DNA of 64,000 nucleotides from Pseudomonas anguilliseptica (GCF_900105355.1 NZ_FNSC01000001.1:2790001-2854000); one strand, 5' to 3'; numbered from the stretch's first letter, positions 1 through 8,557 are shown. The notes: generated by a model not told the origin, from the letters alone. Numbers and translations are program-made.

Positions 1-48
1 ATGCCGATGTTGCGGCGCCTTGCTCGGGTGCTCCAGGAGGTCATATGA
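1..48 (+). CDS. 3' end of an upstream gene (partial)
   Basis: Frame 1 is open from the window edge to a TGA at 46-48 that overlaps the start codon of the next gene (ATATGA). Only about 15 C-terminal residues are visible, ending LARVLQEVI. The overlap suggests translational coupling to the CDGSH gene. The product cannot be identified. Confidence 0.35.
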   Translation: MPMLRRLARVLQEVI

Positions 49-284
49 ATAGCCCAACGATTGCCCAGCGTAGCCCCTATGCGGTTGCGGTCACTGCCGG
101 CAACGACTACTTCTGGTGCCGCTGCGGACTGAGCGCTGCGCAGCCTTTCTGCGACGGCAAGCATAAAGGCAGCGGTTTTACCCCACTGAAATACCACGCG
201 GACGAAGACGCCACCCTTTACTTCTGTGGCTGCAAACACACGCAGACGCCGCCCTGTTGCGATGGTAGCCATAACAGGTTGTAG
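45..284 (+). CDS. CDGSH iron-sulfur domain protein
   Basis: A 79-aa protein with two CDGSH-type Fe-S motifs: CRCGLS...FCDGKH near residues 25-40 and CGCKHT...CCDGSH near residues 61-76. Each has the three-Cys one-His ligand pattern that binds a 2Fe-2S cluster in mitoNEET-type proteins. There is no signal peptide, so it is probably cytoplasmic. The start has a good ribosome site (caggagg). Known roles of the family are redox or iron handling; the specific role here is unknown. Confidence 0.85.
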   Translation: MNSPTIAQRSPYAVAVTAGNDYFWCRCGLSAAQPFCDGKHKGSGFTPLKYHADEDATLYFCGCKHTQTPPCCDGSHNRL

Positions 285-320
285 TAACGGCTTTAGCAGT
301 AACAGGGTCGGAGACAGGTT

Positions 321-1166
321 ATGTATCGCAAGGTGTTCGCCAACAAGGTGTTCGACCGCAAGGTTGTGGTGATTACGGGCGGCTGCGCCGGAATCGGCCG
401 GGCGTTGGCCATGCGTTTGGCACAGGCGGGCGCGCGCCTGGTGATCTTCGATCTGCAGCAGCAGGCGCTCGACAGCCTGGTGCAGCACCTGGCCGATCAC
501 CACAACGCCGAGGCCCTCGGCGTGCTCTGCGATGTGGCCGATGCCACAGCGGTGGAGCGGGCGATGGCGCTGACCGTCGAGCGTTTCGGTGGCATTGATG
601 TGTTGGTCAACAACGCCGGCATTACCCACCGCAGCAGCTTTGCCGACACTGAGCTGGCAGTGTTCCAGCGGATCATGGCGGTCAACTATTTTGGCGCGCT
701 GCACTGCACCAAGGCCGCACTGCCCAGCCTGATTACCCGCAGTGGGCAGATCATCGTGCTCAGCTCGCTGTCAGGCTTCGCCCCGCTGCTTTACCGCAGC
801 GCTTACAACTCCAGCAAGCATGCCCTGCATGGGTTGTTTGAAACCCTGCGTTATGAGCTGAAAGGCTCCGGGGTCAATGTGATGCTGGTGTGTCCCGGTT
901 TTACCGCCACCGATCTGCGCAAGAATGCCCTGGTTGGCGATGGTTCGGTGGCGGCGCAACCACCACTGGCGATGGGCAAAGTGGCCTCGCCGCAGGATGT
1001 TGCCGAGGCGATCTACCACGGTGCCTTGAAGCGTCGTCGGCTGCTGGTGCTGTCGAATGTCGACTGGCGCGCGCGGGTGCTGGCGCGATTCTTCCCACGG
1101 CTGTTCGAACGGGTGCTGTTGCCGCGTCTGTCCGGCTTGAAACCGCAGCGTGCAGGACGTTCCTGA
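321..1166 (+). CDS. SDR family NAD(P)-dependent oxidoreductase
   Basis: A 281-aa short-chain dehydrogenase/reductase. The Rossmann cofactor motif GGCAGIG lies near residues 20-26, the structural NNAG motif near 95, the catalytic serine in VLSSLSG, and the YNSSK pair (Tyr and Lys) near 160. The C-terminal 60 residues are basic and hydrophobic, a tail seen in membrane-associated SDRs. The substrate cannot be told from sequence. Its TGA overlaps the ATG of the next gene (TGATG), so the two are probably co-transcribed. Confidence 0.85.
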   Translation: MYRKVFANKVFDRKVVVITGGCAGIGRALAMRLAQAGARLVIFDLQQQALDSLVQHLADHHNAEALGVLCDVADATAVERAMALTVERFGGIDVLVNNAGITHRSSFADTELAVFQRIMAVNYFGALHCTKAALPSLITRSGQIIVLSSLSGFAPLLYRSAYNSSKHALHGLFETLRYELKGSGVNVMLVCPGFTATDLRKNALVGDGSVAAQPPLAMGKVASPQDVAEAIYHGALKRRRLLVLSNVDWRARVLARFFPRLFERVLLPRLSGLKPQRAGRS

Positions 1167-1912
1167 TGCGTCGCGCATGGCTTGCTCTGCTGCTGTTGCT
1201 CGGCGCGCCGCTGCAGGCCGAAGAGCCGCCTGCGCTGTTGGTGATGACCGATATCTGGCCGCCTTTTCGTATGCAGGAGGGCGACGGGGCGCTGAGCAGG
1301 TTGGATATCGACTTGCTTGATCAGCTCAGCCAGCGCACCGGGCTGCGCTTTGAGGTGCAGCGCGCACCTTGGGCGCGCGGTCTGGCGGCGCTGCAGAACG
1401 GCAAGGCCGACTTGATGACCGGGCTGGCGAAAACCCCTGAGCGGGAAGGCTATATCCATTACCTGCCGCAGCCGTATTACGCCTGTGCGCCGCGCTTTTA
1501 TGCAGCGCCGGCGCAGGCCAAGGCGCTGCAGAGCTATAGCCAGTTGGCCAGTCTGACGATTGGTCATGTGCTGGAGTCTGCGTACTTCGAGCCCTTTGAT
1601 TCGGATCAGCAGCTGCGTAAAACCGCGGTCAACACAGAAAACCAGCTGCTGGAAATGCTGGTGCGCGGGCGTCTGCAAGTGGTGATCGGCACCGATTGCC
1701 AGGTCGACTATGAGTTGCGCGATGCGCGCTGGAATGGCCGTATCGTCAAGGCGGTGTTTCAACCCGAGGCCCGCACGGATTTGTATATCGGTTTCTCTCG
1801 CCAGCGCGCCTTGCAGGCGGAGTATCGACAGGTGACCGAGGCCTTGGCGCAGATGCAGGCCGAGGGCTGGATCACCACGGCGGCGCAGCGTTATCAGTCC
1901 ATCGCGCCTTGA
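1166..1912 (+). CDS. Periplasmic substrate-binding protein (SBP_bac_3 type)
   Basis: A 248-aa protein with a signal peptide (MRRAWLALLLLLGAPLQA) followed by a two-lobed family-3 solute-binding fold: DIWPPFRM near the start of lobe 1, then GLRFEVQRAPWARGLAALQNGKADLMTG. No permease or ATPase genes are adjacent, so it may be an orphan binding protein or sensor. The start was chosen because it gives a clean signal peptide and overlaps the upstream stop codon. Ligands in the family are amino acids or small carboxylates; the one here is unknown. Confidence 0.8.
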   Translation: MRRAWLALLLLLGAPLQAEEPPALLVMTDIWPPFRMQEGDGALSRLDIDLLDQLSQRTGLRFEVQRAPWARGLAALQNGKADLMTGLAKTPEREGYIHYLPQPYYACAPRFYAAPAQAKALQSYSQLASLTIGHVLESAYFEPFDSDQQLRKTAVNTENQLLEMLVRGRLQVVIGTDCQVDYELRDARWNGRIVKAVFQPEARTDLYIGFSRQRALQAEYRQVTEALAQMQAEGWITTAAQRYQSIAP

Positions 1913-1931
1913 GCTTTACCGGCCTCAGCCA

Positions 1932-2366
1932 TCAATGCTCGTGGGGCTCGATATACACCTCGTAGATCATTTCCAGATCCCAGAATGCCGCCTCGACCTT
2001 GTGCCCATCCAGATCGCGGACAAAGCAGCCGTAATAGGGCTCACCGTATTCAGCGCGTGGGCCGGGGGCGCCTTCATCGCTGGCGCCAGCTTCTAGGGCG
2101 GCCTGGTAGAAGTCATGCACGGCAGCCTTGTTCGCCGCGACAAAGCCAAAGTGGCTGCCATTGCCGATGCTTGCTGGTTTGCCGTTTATCGGCGTCTGCA
2201 CCCAGAACTGCGGGTATTCGCGGCCATAGGCGACGGCACCAGGGTGGGCGAGTACGCGCTTGCAGCCGAGGGTGGCGAGAACCTGATCGTAGAAGGCGGT
2301 GGCCTTATCGAACTGATTGGTGCCGATGGAGATATGCGAAAGGATGCTCGGGTTGGCGTCAGCCAT
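1932..2366 (-). CDS. VOC family (glyoxalase/bleomycin-resistance fold) protein
   Basis: A 144-aa protein of the vicinal oxygen chelate fold. The N-terminal half has SHISIGTNQFDKATAFYDQV, and the C-terminal half has YYGCFVRDLDGHKVEAAFW, the usual paired beta-alpha-beta modules. His and Glu residues in both halves could bind a metal. The family covers glyoxalases, dioxygenases and antibiotic-binding proteins, so the reaction is not predictable. It faces the preceding plus-strand gene tail to tail. Confidence 0.8.
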   Translation of the reverse strand: MADANPSILSHISIGTNQFDKATAFYDQVLATLGCKRVLAHPGAVAYGREYPQFWVQTPINGKPASIGNGSHFGFVAANKAAVHDFYQAALEAGASDEGAPGPRAEYGEPYYGCFVRDLDGHKVEAAFWDLEMIYEVYIEPHEH

Positions 2367-2396
2367 GGCTCTGTCTTCCTTGGGTGTCGCTGGCGT

Positions 2397-3059
2397 TCAC
2401 TCGACTTCGGGCTGGGCGCTGCGCAGCATAAATAGACGAAACAGCACTACGCTTGAGAATAGTTGTAAAAAGCGACTTGCGCAGTCCAGCAGCAGGCTGG
2501 CCAGGGCGTTGTCGGCGAGGGTTGCGTTGGACTGACTCCAGCCATCCAGCAACCACAGCGGCAGCATGACAATCAGGATGCAGCCGAGCATGGGCCAGAA
2601 GTAACCGTTACTCAGTTGGAAGCTATCGTGCAGCGCCTTCATCGGGCTCAGACCGCGCAATACCAACAGGTATTCGGCAAACGCCAGTTTGACCATCAGC
2701 CAGATTCCCGGCAGCACGAACAGCGAAGCGCCGAGCAGAATCGCCAACGTATTGAGGCCCGCCAGCAGCGCAAAGCTTGGCCACAGGCGCAGGCTGGCAG
2801 CCAGCAGGTCGAGGGCTCGCGGCTGCAGGCTCTGGCTGCGTGCATCGAGAAACAGGATCAGCGCTGCGCTATATAACGGGTAGAACAGCAAACCGGCGAG
2901 CAGGCGCCAAAGGGTGGCGGATTCGGCGGCCACCAGGCTGGTGACCTGCTGCAGCAACAAACCTTCGAGTACGATCAACGGTAGGCACAGGCGGGCAATC
3001 GCCGCCAGGTTATGACTGAAGAAATACCAGGAGTCGCGTAAAGCGGAGAGCATATTCAT
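2397..3059 (-). CDS. YciC-like (UPF0259) inner-membrane protein
   Basis: A 220-aa protein with about five to six hydrophobic segments and the family-like stretch LPGIWLMVKLAFAEYL followed by a soluble LSPMKALHDS segment. The overall look matches the YciC/UPF0259 membrane family of gamma-proteobacteria, whose function is not established. It lies on the minus strand in line with the VOC gene and the interrupted hydrolase. Confidence 0.65.
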   Translation of the reverse strand: MNMLSALRDSWYFFSHNLAAIARLCLPLIVLEGLLLQQVTSLVAAESATLWRLLAGLLFYPLYSAALILFLDARSQSLQPRALDLLAASLRLWPSFALLAGLNTLAILLGASLFVLPGIWLMVKLAFAEYLLVLRGLSPMKALHDSFQLSNGYFWPMLGCILIVMLPLWLLDGWSQSNATLADNALASLLLDCASRFLQLFSSVVLFRLFMLRSAQPEVE

Positions 3060-3382
3060 AGGGGCAGGTTGGGCTCGAATTCAGGCTCGCACTCTAGCTG
3101 ATCCTGCTTGCCGCACCCAGTAATGCGGCAAGCAGATCGGTGCTGGTTAGCACCTCGGCATACTCATCACGCAAGTTCGCCATGGCCATGGCGTGCACCT
3201 CATCGGCGCTGCGTAGCTGTCCGTAGTAGTCAGTCTTGTCGAAGGTGTAGCAGGCATCTGCCACCACTTGGGTGATAAAGCCCAGATTGCTGGCACTGCG
3301 CGCGGTGGCTTCAACTGAGTTTTCACTGGCCACCCCGACGATCACCACACGGCGAATGTTGCGGGCATGTAACCAGCGTATA

Positions 3383-3394
3383 TGGACTCTCCCC
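3383..3394 (+). repeat. IS1111 subterminal inverted repeat, distal copy
   Basis: TGGACTCTCCCC, the exact reverse complement of 4739-4750. It lies 5 bp inside the junction on the transposase 3' side. Confidence 0.85.
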
Positions 3395-3641
3395 ACAAGT
3401 AGTGAGCAAAGCTTTGCTTTTGCACCTGTCGTCAGCGCGGTTGCATTCGTATATCCGGCCTGTTTTGGGCTCACCGCCCTGGCCACTCTGTAGTTCGCGC
3501 AGCGGGGGCCAAGCGTTCAATCGATCACGCGGATCATGATTGTTATCGGCCTTATTCCGCTGCAGGACTCGCCTGTTCCGACAGTGCTGCTGCTCACCAC
3601 AACCACAAGAAAACCATCTCTCCCTTCTGATTACCCCGCCG
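3395..3641 (-). ncRNA. Candidate bridge-RNA region of the IS1111-type element
   Basis: About 247 bp with no credible reading frame, between the transposase stop and the distal repeat. IS110-family elements encode a bridge RNA in a noncoding end; in the IS1111 subgroup it is on the transposase 3' side, which is where this element keeps its long noncoding end. Within it, CGTATAT (3448-3454) repeats the element-junction heptamer at 3377-3383, and GCATTC (3443-3448) repeats the target flank at 4756-4761. RNA ends and fold are not determined. Confidence 0.4.
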
Positions 3642-4685
3642 TCAGGCGGGCTTTAGGCTTTGCCAGTTACCACTGAAACGCCGCTCATGGCACCACACGG
3701 CCCAGCAAATCCTGACCAACTTGTTGGCCAGGGCTACAGCCGCTTTGTTGTGGCCGATACGGGCTGCCGTCTCGACGGCCCAGCGTTGCAATTGGGTCAG
3801 TTTTTCCGGTGAGCGAGCCTGACAGCGCTGTGCTGCCAGCAAGGCCGCTCGCGAGCCGTGGATTAACAAGGTGCGCACATAGACGTTGCCCTGTCGGCTG
3901 ATGTGACCCAACTTGCGCCGGTCGCCGCTACTGAATTCGCGTGGTGTCAGGCCCAGCCAGGCGCTGAGTTGACGACCACTGGCAAAGCGCTCGGGCTTGC
4001 CGACTGCGTTTTTCAGGGCGCTGGCGGTCAGCAGGCCAATACCGCCGACTTCATCGAGTTTGCGCACCACTTCATCGTCGGCGTGCCAGCGTTTGAGTTG
4101 CTGCTCACACTCGGCCACGCACTGTTCGTGCAGGTTGATTTCCGCCAGGACGATATGCAGTTGATGGCTCAAGGGGGCGACTTCTGGGCGCTCAACCAAC
4201 TCGTGGGCCGCACGGATAAACGCGGCGGTGGCGACCGGGGCTTCGATACCCGCTTCGCGCAGGATGCCGCGCAGCAGGTTGATCCGCTGGGTACGGCTTT
4301 TCTTCCAGGTTTCGCGCAGCCCGTGCAGTTGCTGCACCTGTTGTTGCTCATGGGTTTTCACCGGCACCGGATAGATATCCTTGCAGCGCGCGGCCTCCAG
4401 CATCGCATCACAGTCATTACGGTCGGTTTTGTTGCGGCGTCGATACGGGCGTACATAGCGCGGGTGGATCAGCTTTATCGAATGGCCCAGTGCCTGTGCC
4501 ACGCGCCCCCAGTAATGGGCCGTGCCGCAAGCCTCCATCACCCACTCGACCGGCTCAGTTTGCTCCTGTATATATCGCCTGAACGCCTCTCGGTTCAGCC
4601 GCTTGCGCTGCACCACCTGGCCGGAACGGACACTCTCGGCAACTTGGTAAACGGACTTGGCCAGATCAACCGCAATTCGTTTCAT
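3642..4685 (-). CDS. IS110-family (IS1111 group) transposase
   Basis: A 347-aa DEDD recombinase. The N-terminal RuvC-like domain starts MKRIAVDLAKSVYQV, with the first Asp in VDLAK and a second acidic motif in NKTDRNDCDAML near residues 86-97. The C-terminal Tnp domain has GGIGLLTASAL, GLTPREFSSG and HISRQGNVYVRTLL, the last carrying the family's nucleophilic Ser. Length and motifs are full, so the element could still be mobile if its RNA is intact. The ATG at 4685 is followed directly by the family's typical N-terminus. Confidence 0.92.
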   Translation of the reverse strand: MKRIAVDLAKSVYQVAESVRSGQVVQRKRLNREAFRRYIQEQTEPVEWVMEACGTAHYWGRVAQALGHSIKLIHPRYVRPYRRRNKTDRNDCDAMLEAARCKDIYPVPVKTHEQQQVQQLHGLRETWKKSRTQRINLLRGILREAGIEAPVATAAFIRAAHELVERPEVAPLSHQLHIVLAEINLHEQCVAECEQQLKRWHADDEVVRKLDEVGGIGLLTASALKNAVGKPERFASGRQLSAWLGLTPREFSSGDRRKLGHISRQGNVYVRTLLIHGSRAALLAAQRCQARSPEKLTQLQRWAVETAARIGHNKAAVALANKLVRICWAVWCHERRFSGNWQSLKPA

Positions 4686-4738
4686 CGCGCCTCTCCCTTT
4701 GTTCAGTCACCGCGGTTCTGGGTATAGAAGTGTGGCGC

Positions 4739-4750
4739 GGGGAGAGTCCA
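4739..4750 (-). repeat. IS1111 subterminal inverted repeat, proximal copy
   Basis: GGGGAGAGTCCA on the plus strand, a perfect 12-bp partner of 3383-3394. It lies 7 bp inside the junction on the transposase 5' side. The unequal distance to the two ends is typical of the IS1111 subgroup. Confidence 0.85.
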
Positions 4751-5157
4751 TTACAGCATTCAAGGCCACTATGAATAAAAGCGTCGGTCACGTTCTTCTC
4801 GAACACCTGTTCGGTAGCCTGCGGCGCCAGTGCCGGTTGGAATAGCGCGCCACTTTGCCCTGGGGCAAACACAGAGTCGGCTTGGCGTGAAATATGGCGG
4901 ATATGTACCAGTGGCAGGTCCGCACTGCGCCAGTATTCCAGTAGCTGAGCGATGCAGGCTTCGGCGCCAGGGTTGTTGCGCGGCGTGCTTACGCGCTGGA
5001 TGCCTTGCTGCATATCGACAATCAGCAGTGCTGGGGTTTCTCGCGTATTGGCAGGGTTTGGATGCATTTCGACCGTCCTTGGCTATGGGCTGGCATACTG
5101 CGCACTGACTTTAACCTGAGGGCTTTCTGCCCGTCAGCCGCATGATGAGGATTACCG

Positions 5158-5637
5158 GTGAAGAAGATCGCCGTATTCGCCGATGTACAGAACCTCTATT
5201 ACACCGTGCGTCAGGCCTATGGTTGTCATTTCAACTATGTCGCGCTGTGGGCAGATATCAGCCAGCATGGACAGATTGTCGAAGCCTATGCCTACGCCAT
5301 CGACCGCGGTGACCAGAAGCAGCAGCAGTTTCAGCAGATCCTGCGCAACCTCGGGTTTACCGTAAAGCTCAAACCCTTTATCCAGCGCAGCGACGGTTCG
5401 GCCAAGGGCGATTGGGATGTCGGTATCACCATCGACATCATGGACGCTGCACCACGGGTGGATGAGGTGGTGCTGGCCTCCGGTGATGGTGACTTCGACC
5501 TGCTGCTGGACAAGATTCGCGGCAGTTATGGTGTCGAGGCGGTGACCTATGGCGTGCCAGGGCTGACCGCGCAATCGCTGGTGCGCGCGGCCAGCCGCTA
5601 CGTGCCGATTGAAGGCAGCCTGCTGCTGAGAAACTGA
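5158..5637 (+). CDS. NYN domain (LabA/DUF88-type) protein
   Basis: A 159-aa PIN-like NYN domain. Acidic motifs that bind metal in this nuclease fold are visible: VFADVQNLY near residues 6-14, KGDWDVGITIDIMD near 82-95 and ASGDGDFDLLL near 106-116. Such proteins are proposed RNases acting in RNA turnover. The start is GTG at 5158, supported by a GAGGA ribosome site (gaggattaccGTG). It ends 3 bp before the exonuclease gene, so the pair probably forms a nucleic-acid-processing operon. Confidence 0.85.
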   Translation: MKKIAVFADVQNLYYTVRQAYGCHFNYVALWADISQHGQIVEAYAYAIDRGDQKQQQFQQILRNLGFTVKLKPFIQRSDGSAKGDWDVGITIDIMDAAPRVDEVVLASGDGDFDLLLDKIRGSYGVEAVTYGVPGLTAQSLVRAASRYVPIEGSLLLRN

Positions 5638-5640
5638 TCA

Positions 5641-6267
5641 ATGCTTGCCGATTCCATCGCCGTACTCGACTTTGAAACCACCGGCATGTCGCCGGCCCAG
5701 CAGGCGCGCGCCACCGAGATCGGCGTGGTGATCGTTGAGGGCGGGCAGATCGTTGCGCGCTATCAGAGCCTGATGAATAGCGGCGCCTGGGTGCCGCCGT
5801 TTATCGAACAGCTCACTGGTATCAGTAACGCCATGCTGCGTACCGCGCCGCCTGCTGCGCAGGTGATGCAAGAGGTGGCGGAGTTTGTCGGCGAGCGCCC
5901 GCTGTTGGCGCATAACGCCAGTTTCGACCAGAAGTTCTGGGATGCCGAACTGGCGCTGATTTGTCGCCAGCGCGTGCAGCCGTTTGCCTGCTCCTTGCTG
6001 TTGTCGCGGCGTCTGTTGCCTATGGCACCCAGCCACAAGCTGGGCAATCTCAACCAGTGGCTTGGCCTGCCCGATACCGGCAAGGCGCACCGGGCGCTGG
6101 CCGATGCGGAAATGGCCGCCAACCTGACCTGTTTTATGGCGGCGCTGCTGCGCGAGCGCCACGGCATTGCCGAGATTACCCACGAGCTGCTGTGCAACCT
6201 GCAGCGGGTACCGGCGGCGAAGATGTCGCTGGCGCTGCAGAAAATCCGCGATCACGCATTCAGCTAG
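5641..6267 (+). CDS. 3'-5' exonuclease, DnaQ-like DEDDh family
   Basis: A 208-aa protein with all exonuclease motifs: ExoI VLDFETTG near residue 9, ExoII HNASFDQKFW near 94 and ExoIII HRALADAEM near 150 with the family His. It resembles the single-domain proofreading-type exonucleases (PolC/epsilon-like) used outside the replisome. Its direct linkage to the NYN gene suggests a joint role in nucleic-acid turnover, which is an inference. Confidence 0.85.
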   Translation: MLADSIAVLDFETTGMSPAQQARATEIGVVIVEGGQIVARYQSLMNSGAWVPPFIEQLTGISNAMLRTAPPAAQVMQEVAEFVGERPLLAHNASFDQKFWDAELALICRQRVQPFACSLLLSRRLLPMAPSHKLGNLNQWLGLPDTGKAHRALADAEMAANLTCFMAALLRERHGIAEITHELLCNLQRVPAAKMSLALQKIRDHAFS

Positions 6268-6284
6268 CAGACGCCAGCTGCAAT

Positions 6285-6312
6285 AAAAAGGCTGCCCGCA
6301 GGCAGCCTTTTT
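6285..6312. terminator. Bidirectional Rho-independent terminator
   Basis: A 7-bp stem GGCTGCC/GGCAGCC with loop CGCA, flanked by five As and five Ts. It lies between the converging exonuclease gene and the secreted-protein gene and can serve both. Confidence 0.9.
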
Positions 6313-6327
6313 GCGTTTCAGGCGTAC

Positions 6328-7293
6328 TCAGTTCTGCGCCAGCTTCTGCTCGTACTGGGCGAGCATTTTCTGCGCGTGAGCTACTTCCAATGCTTCCATG
6401 GCGTTGATCGGTTTGATTGCTACGGCGCGCTTGAGGTGCTGTAGGGCCTTGGCTTGTTCGTCGTCGCCGTACACATAGGTCAGGGCGTTGGCGTACTCGT
6501 AATGGCCGATGGGCAGATCGTCCTGGGCCTGGAAACTTCGGCTGAAGTACTTCTCCATATTGTCGGCGCTGACGCCATAGGTCATGCGTCCGACCATCTT
6601 GCCTACCTTGCGAATTACCCCGGCCTCATAGCCGCCATACAGGGCCAGGGCGAACGGCTGCCGCGGATGCTTGGCCAGCAGGGCCTTGAGTTCGTTGGGG
6701 ATCTGCGAGGTGTAGCCGCGCTTGAGTACCACCGGCACTGACAGTTCCTCGCCCAGGCGTGCCTTGGCATAGACGCGGCCGAACTGTGCGGCCACGTCGG
6801 CCTGGACCAGCTCGCCGGCCTGGTCGGTGTAGGTGATTACTTCTTCCAGCAGGCGGTGCTTCTCTTCCTGCTCTGGCACTAGAAACATGGCGTAGATTAC
6901 CTGCGCGAACATTGCTGGGATCTGCCCGCCAACCCCGAGGGCCAGACCCTGTTGCTTGGCCTCGGCAAAGTCGCCGCGAAACACCAGGCGCCAGACGTCC
7001 TGCAGTTTTGCAGCGTAGAGCTCGGCTTCTTCCGGTTTGCCGGTAAAGCCGGTATTGGCCAGCACGGTCTTTTCCAGTGCCTGAGGGTGGGTTGTGGCCA
7101 TGGTCACCACCCAGTCGGCGTCGGGGAAGGGGTAGTCAGTACCAAAGCCGCGCGTCAGTTGCGGCCAGGCTTGGCGCAGCTTGTCGCCCGAATAGTCATA
7201 GGCGCTTTGGTCGTAGGGGAAGGGCTTCCAGTTGTCGGCGGCGACAGCGCTGAAGCTGCAAGCGGCAAGTAAGGCAATAAGTGTGCGGCGCAT
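6328..7293 (-). CDS. Secreted protein of unknown function, TPR-like C-terminus
   Basis: A 321-aa protein with a Sec signal peptide (MRRTLIALLAACSFSAVAA). The body is mainly helical. The last third has a repeat-like segment (YANALTYVYGDDEQAKALQHLKRAVAIKP) resembling one tetratricopeptide repeat. No catalytic motif is visible. It is probably a periplasmic protein whose partner is unknown. It sits alone between two terminator or intergenic regions. Confidence 0.65.
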   Translation of the reverse strand: MRRTLIALLAACSFSAVAADNWKPFPYDQSAYDYSGDKLRQAWPQLTRGFGTDYPFPDADWVVTMATTHPQALEKTVLANTGFTGKPEEAELYAAKLQDVWRLVFRGDFAEAKQQGLALGVGGQIPAMFAQVIYAMFLVPEQEEKHRLLEEVITYTDQAGELVQADVAAQFGRVYAKARLGEELSVPVVLKRGYTSQIPNELKALLAKHPRQPFALALYGGYEAGVIRKVGKMVGRMTYGVSADNMEKYFSRSFQAQDDLPIGHYEYANALTYVYGDDEQAKALQHLKRAVAIKPINAMEALEVAHAQKMLAQYEQKLAQN

Positions 7294-7412
7294 GGCGATG
7301 ACCTGATTGTTGTAAGTATGCGTCGATCATAAAGTGCTGCCGCCCGCGCCCCACCCATCCAAGGATGAGTTGCGCGGGTTTTCAGTACGCCGGGTACGTG
7401 CTCGCGCCGACC

Positions 7413-8417
7413 TTAAGCATGGCTGTCCTTGTGCTGGAACTGCCGGCGGTACTGGTTGGGTGACAGTTCCGTGTGCTGACGAAACAGTCGCGCGAAGAAG
7501 CTGGCATCGTCGTAACCCACTTCATAGCTGATGGTCTTGATGCTTTTGCGGGTGGCGCTGAGCAGACCCTTGGCGGTTTCGATGCGCAGGCGTTGCAGGT
7601 AATGCAGCGGCTTATCACCAGTAGCGGTTTGGAACCGGCGCATAAAGTTGCGGATGCTCATGCCGTGTTCGCGGGCCACATCCTCGAAGCGGAACTTGTC
7701 GGCAAAATGGTCTTCCAGCCATTGCTGGATTTGCAGGATGGTCATGTCGTGGTGCAGTTTCTGCCCGCCAAAGCCAATGCGCCCGGGGGCGTAGTTGCGC
7801 TGCACTTCATAAAGGATGTCGCGGGCCACGCCCTGGGCCACGCTGGCGCCACAGAAACGCTCGATCAGGTAGATGTAAAGGTCGCAGGCCGAGGTCACGC
7901 CGCCGGCGCAGTACAGGTTGTCGGCATCCGACAGGTGCTTTTCCTGGTTGAGCAGCACCTTGGGGAAACGCTCGGTAAACTCGTTGAAGAAGCGCCAGTA
8001 GGTGGTCGCTTCCTTGCCATCGAGCAGGCCGGCCTGGGCCATCCAGAACACCCCGGTGGCCTCGCCACAGATCGCGCTGCCGGCAGCATGACGCTGTTTC
8101 AGCCAGCTGAGCACCTGCGGGTGGCGTTGGCACAGGGCGTCGAAGTCATCCCAGAAGGCTGGCAGGATGATCACGTCGGCATCGTCCAGTGCGCCGTCGA
8201 CCGGGATCAGCACATCACTGAAGCTGCGCACTGGTTGGCCGTCAGGGCTGACCAGATGGATTTCGAAGGTCGGTGTCAGGCCCAGGCCTTGCTGCTTGCC
8301 ATAGCGAAGGCTGGCCATATGAAAGAAGTCCTTGGCTTGCATCAGGGTCGAGGCAAACACCCCCTCGGTGGCAAGAATACTGACGCGGTGCAGCGGCGCT
8401 GGTGACGGATTCGGCAT
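7413..8417 (-). CDS. GlxA-type transcriptional regulator (DJ-1/PfpI plus AraC)
   Basis: A 334-aa protein. Residues about 10-190 form a DJ-1/PfpI-like domain (ADVIILPAFWDD, AGSAICGEATGVFWMAQAGLL with the nucleophile-elbow Cys). Residues about 225-325 form an AraC HTH pair (FRFEDVAREHGMSIRNFMRR, ISYEVGYDDASFFARLF). This architecture is the GlxA/ArgR/CdhR class, which in Pseudomonas controls amine and amino-acid catabolism. It is divergent from the acyl-CoA dehydrogenase gene and could regulate it, which is an inference from position. Confidence 0.88.
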   Translation of the reverse strand: MPNPSPAPLHRVSILATEGVFASTLMQAKDFFHMASLRYGKQQGLGLTPTFEIHLVSPDGQPVRSFSDVLIPVDGALDDADVIILPAFWDDFDALCQRHPQVLSWLKQRHAAGSAICGEATGVFWMAQAGLLDGKEATTYWRFFNEFTERFPKVLLNQEKHLSDADNLYCAGGVTSACDLYIYLIERFCGASVAQGVARDILYEVQRNYAPGRIGFGGQKLHHDMTILQIQQWLEDHFADKFRFEDVAREHGMSIRNFMRRFQTATGDKPLHYLQRLRIETAKGLLSATRKSIKTISYEVGYDDASFFARLFRQHTELSPNQYRRQFQHKDSHA

Positions 8418-8557
8418 AGATAGTGTTCTTATTAAGGCTAAGTGGTCATGAGCTGGCTGGATCGTCTTATTTTTTGGCGCTTGTGCCCAATGTGACCAAG
8501 CGTTTGCTTGGCTAAAGTCGAGGCCACTTTAAAACCGCTCTTCAAGCAGGTGTTGCC

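Larger units (their letters stand above)
3378..4757 (-). mobile_element. IS1111-type insertion sequence (IS110 family)
   Basis: A 1380-bp element inserted in the hydrolase gene. It carries one DEDD transposase on the minus strand, 72 bp between one end and the transposase start, and a long (about 260 bp) noncoding region after it. Subterminal 12-bp inverted repeats (TGGACTCTCCCC) lie at 3383-3394 and 4739-4750, several bases in from the junctions. That is the hallmark of the IS1111 subgroup. A CAGC is found at both junctions (3374-3377 and 4754-4757), consistent with recombination at a short shared core rather than a staggered-cut duplication. The exact boundary can slide within CAGC. Confidence 0.85.
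3094..5067 (-). pseudogene. Isochorismatase-family hydrolase gene split by an insertion sequence
   Basis: The N-terminal part is at 5067-4758 (LLIVDMQQG with the family Asp; VFEKNVTDAF with the family Lys). The C-terminal part is at 3377-3094 (HARNIRRVVIVGVASENSVEATARSA). Removing 3378-4757 (1380 bp, a multiple of three) rejoins one 197-aa reading frame across GLECWLHARN, so the insertion was precise and the gene was intact before. The usual catalytic Cys position appears to be Ser (ENSVEAT), as I recall in one subgroup of the family. As it stands, neither half should be active. Confidence 0.85.
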
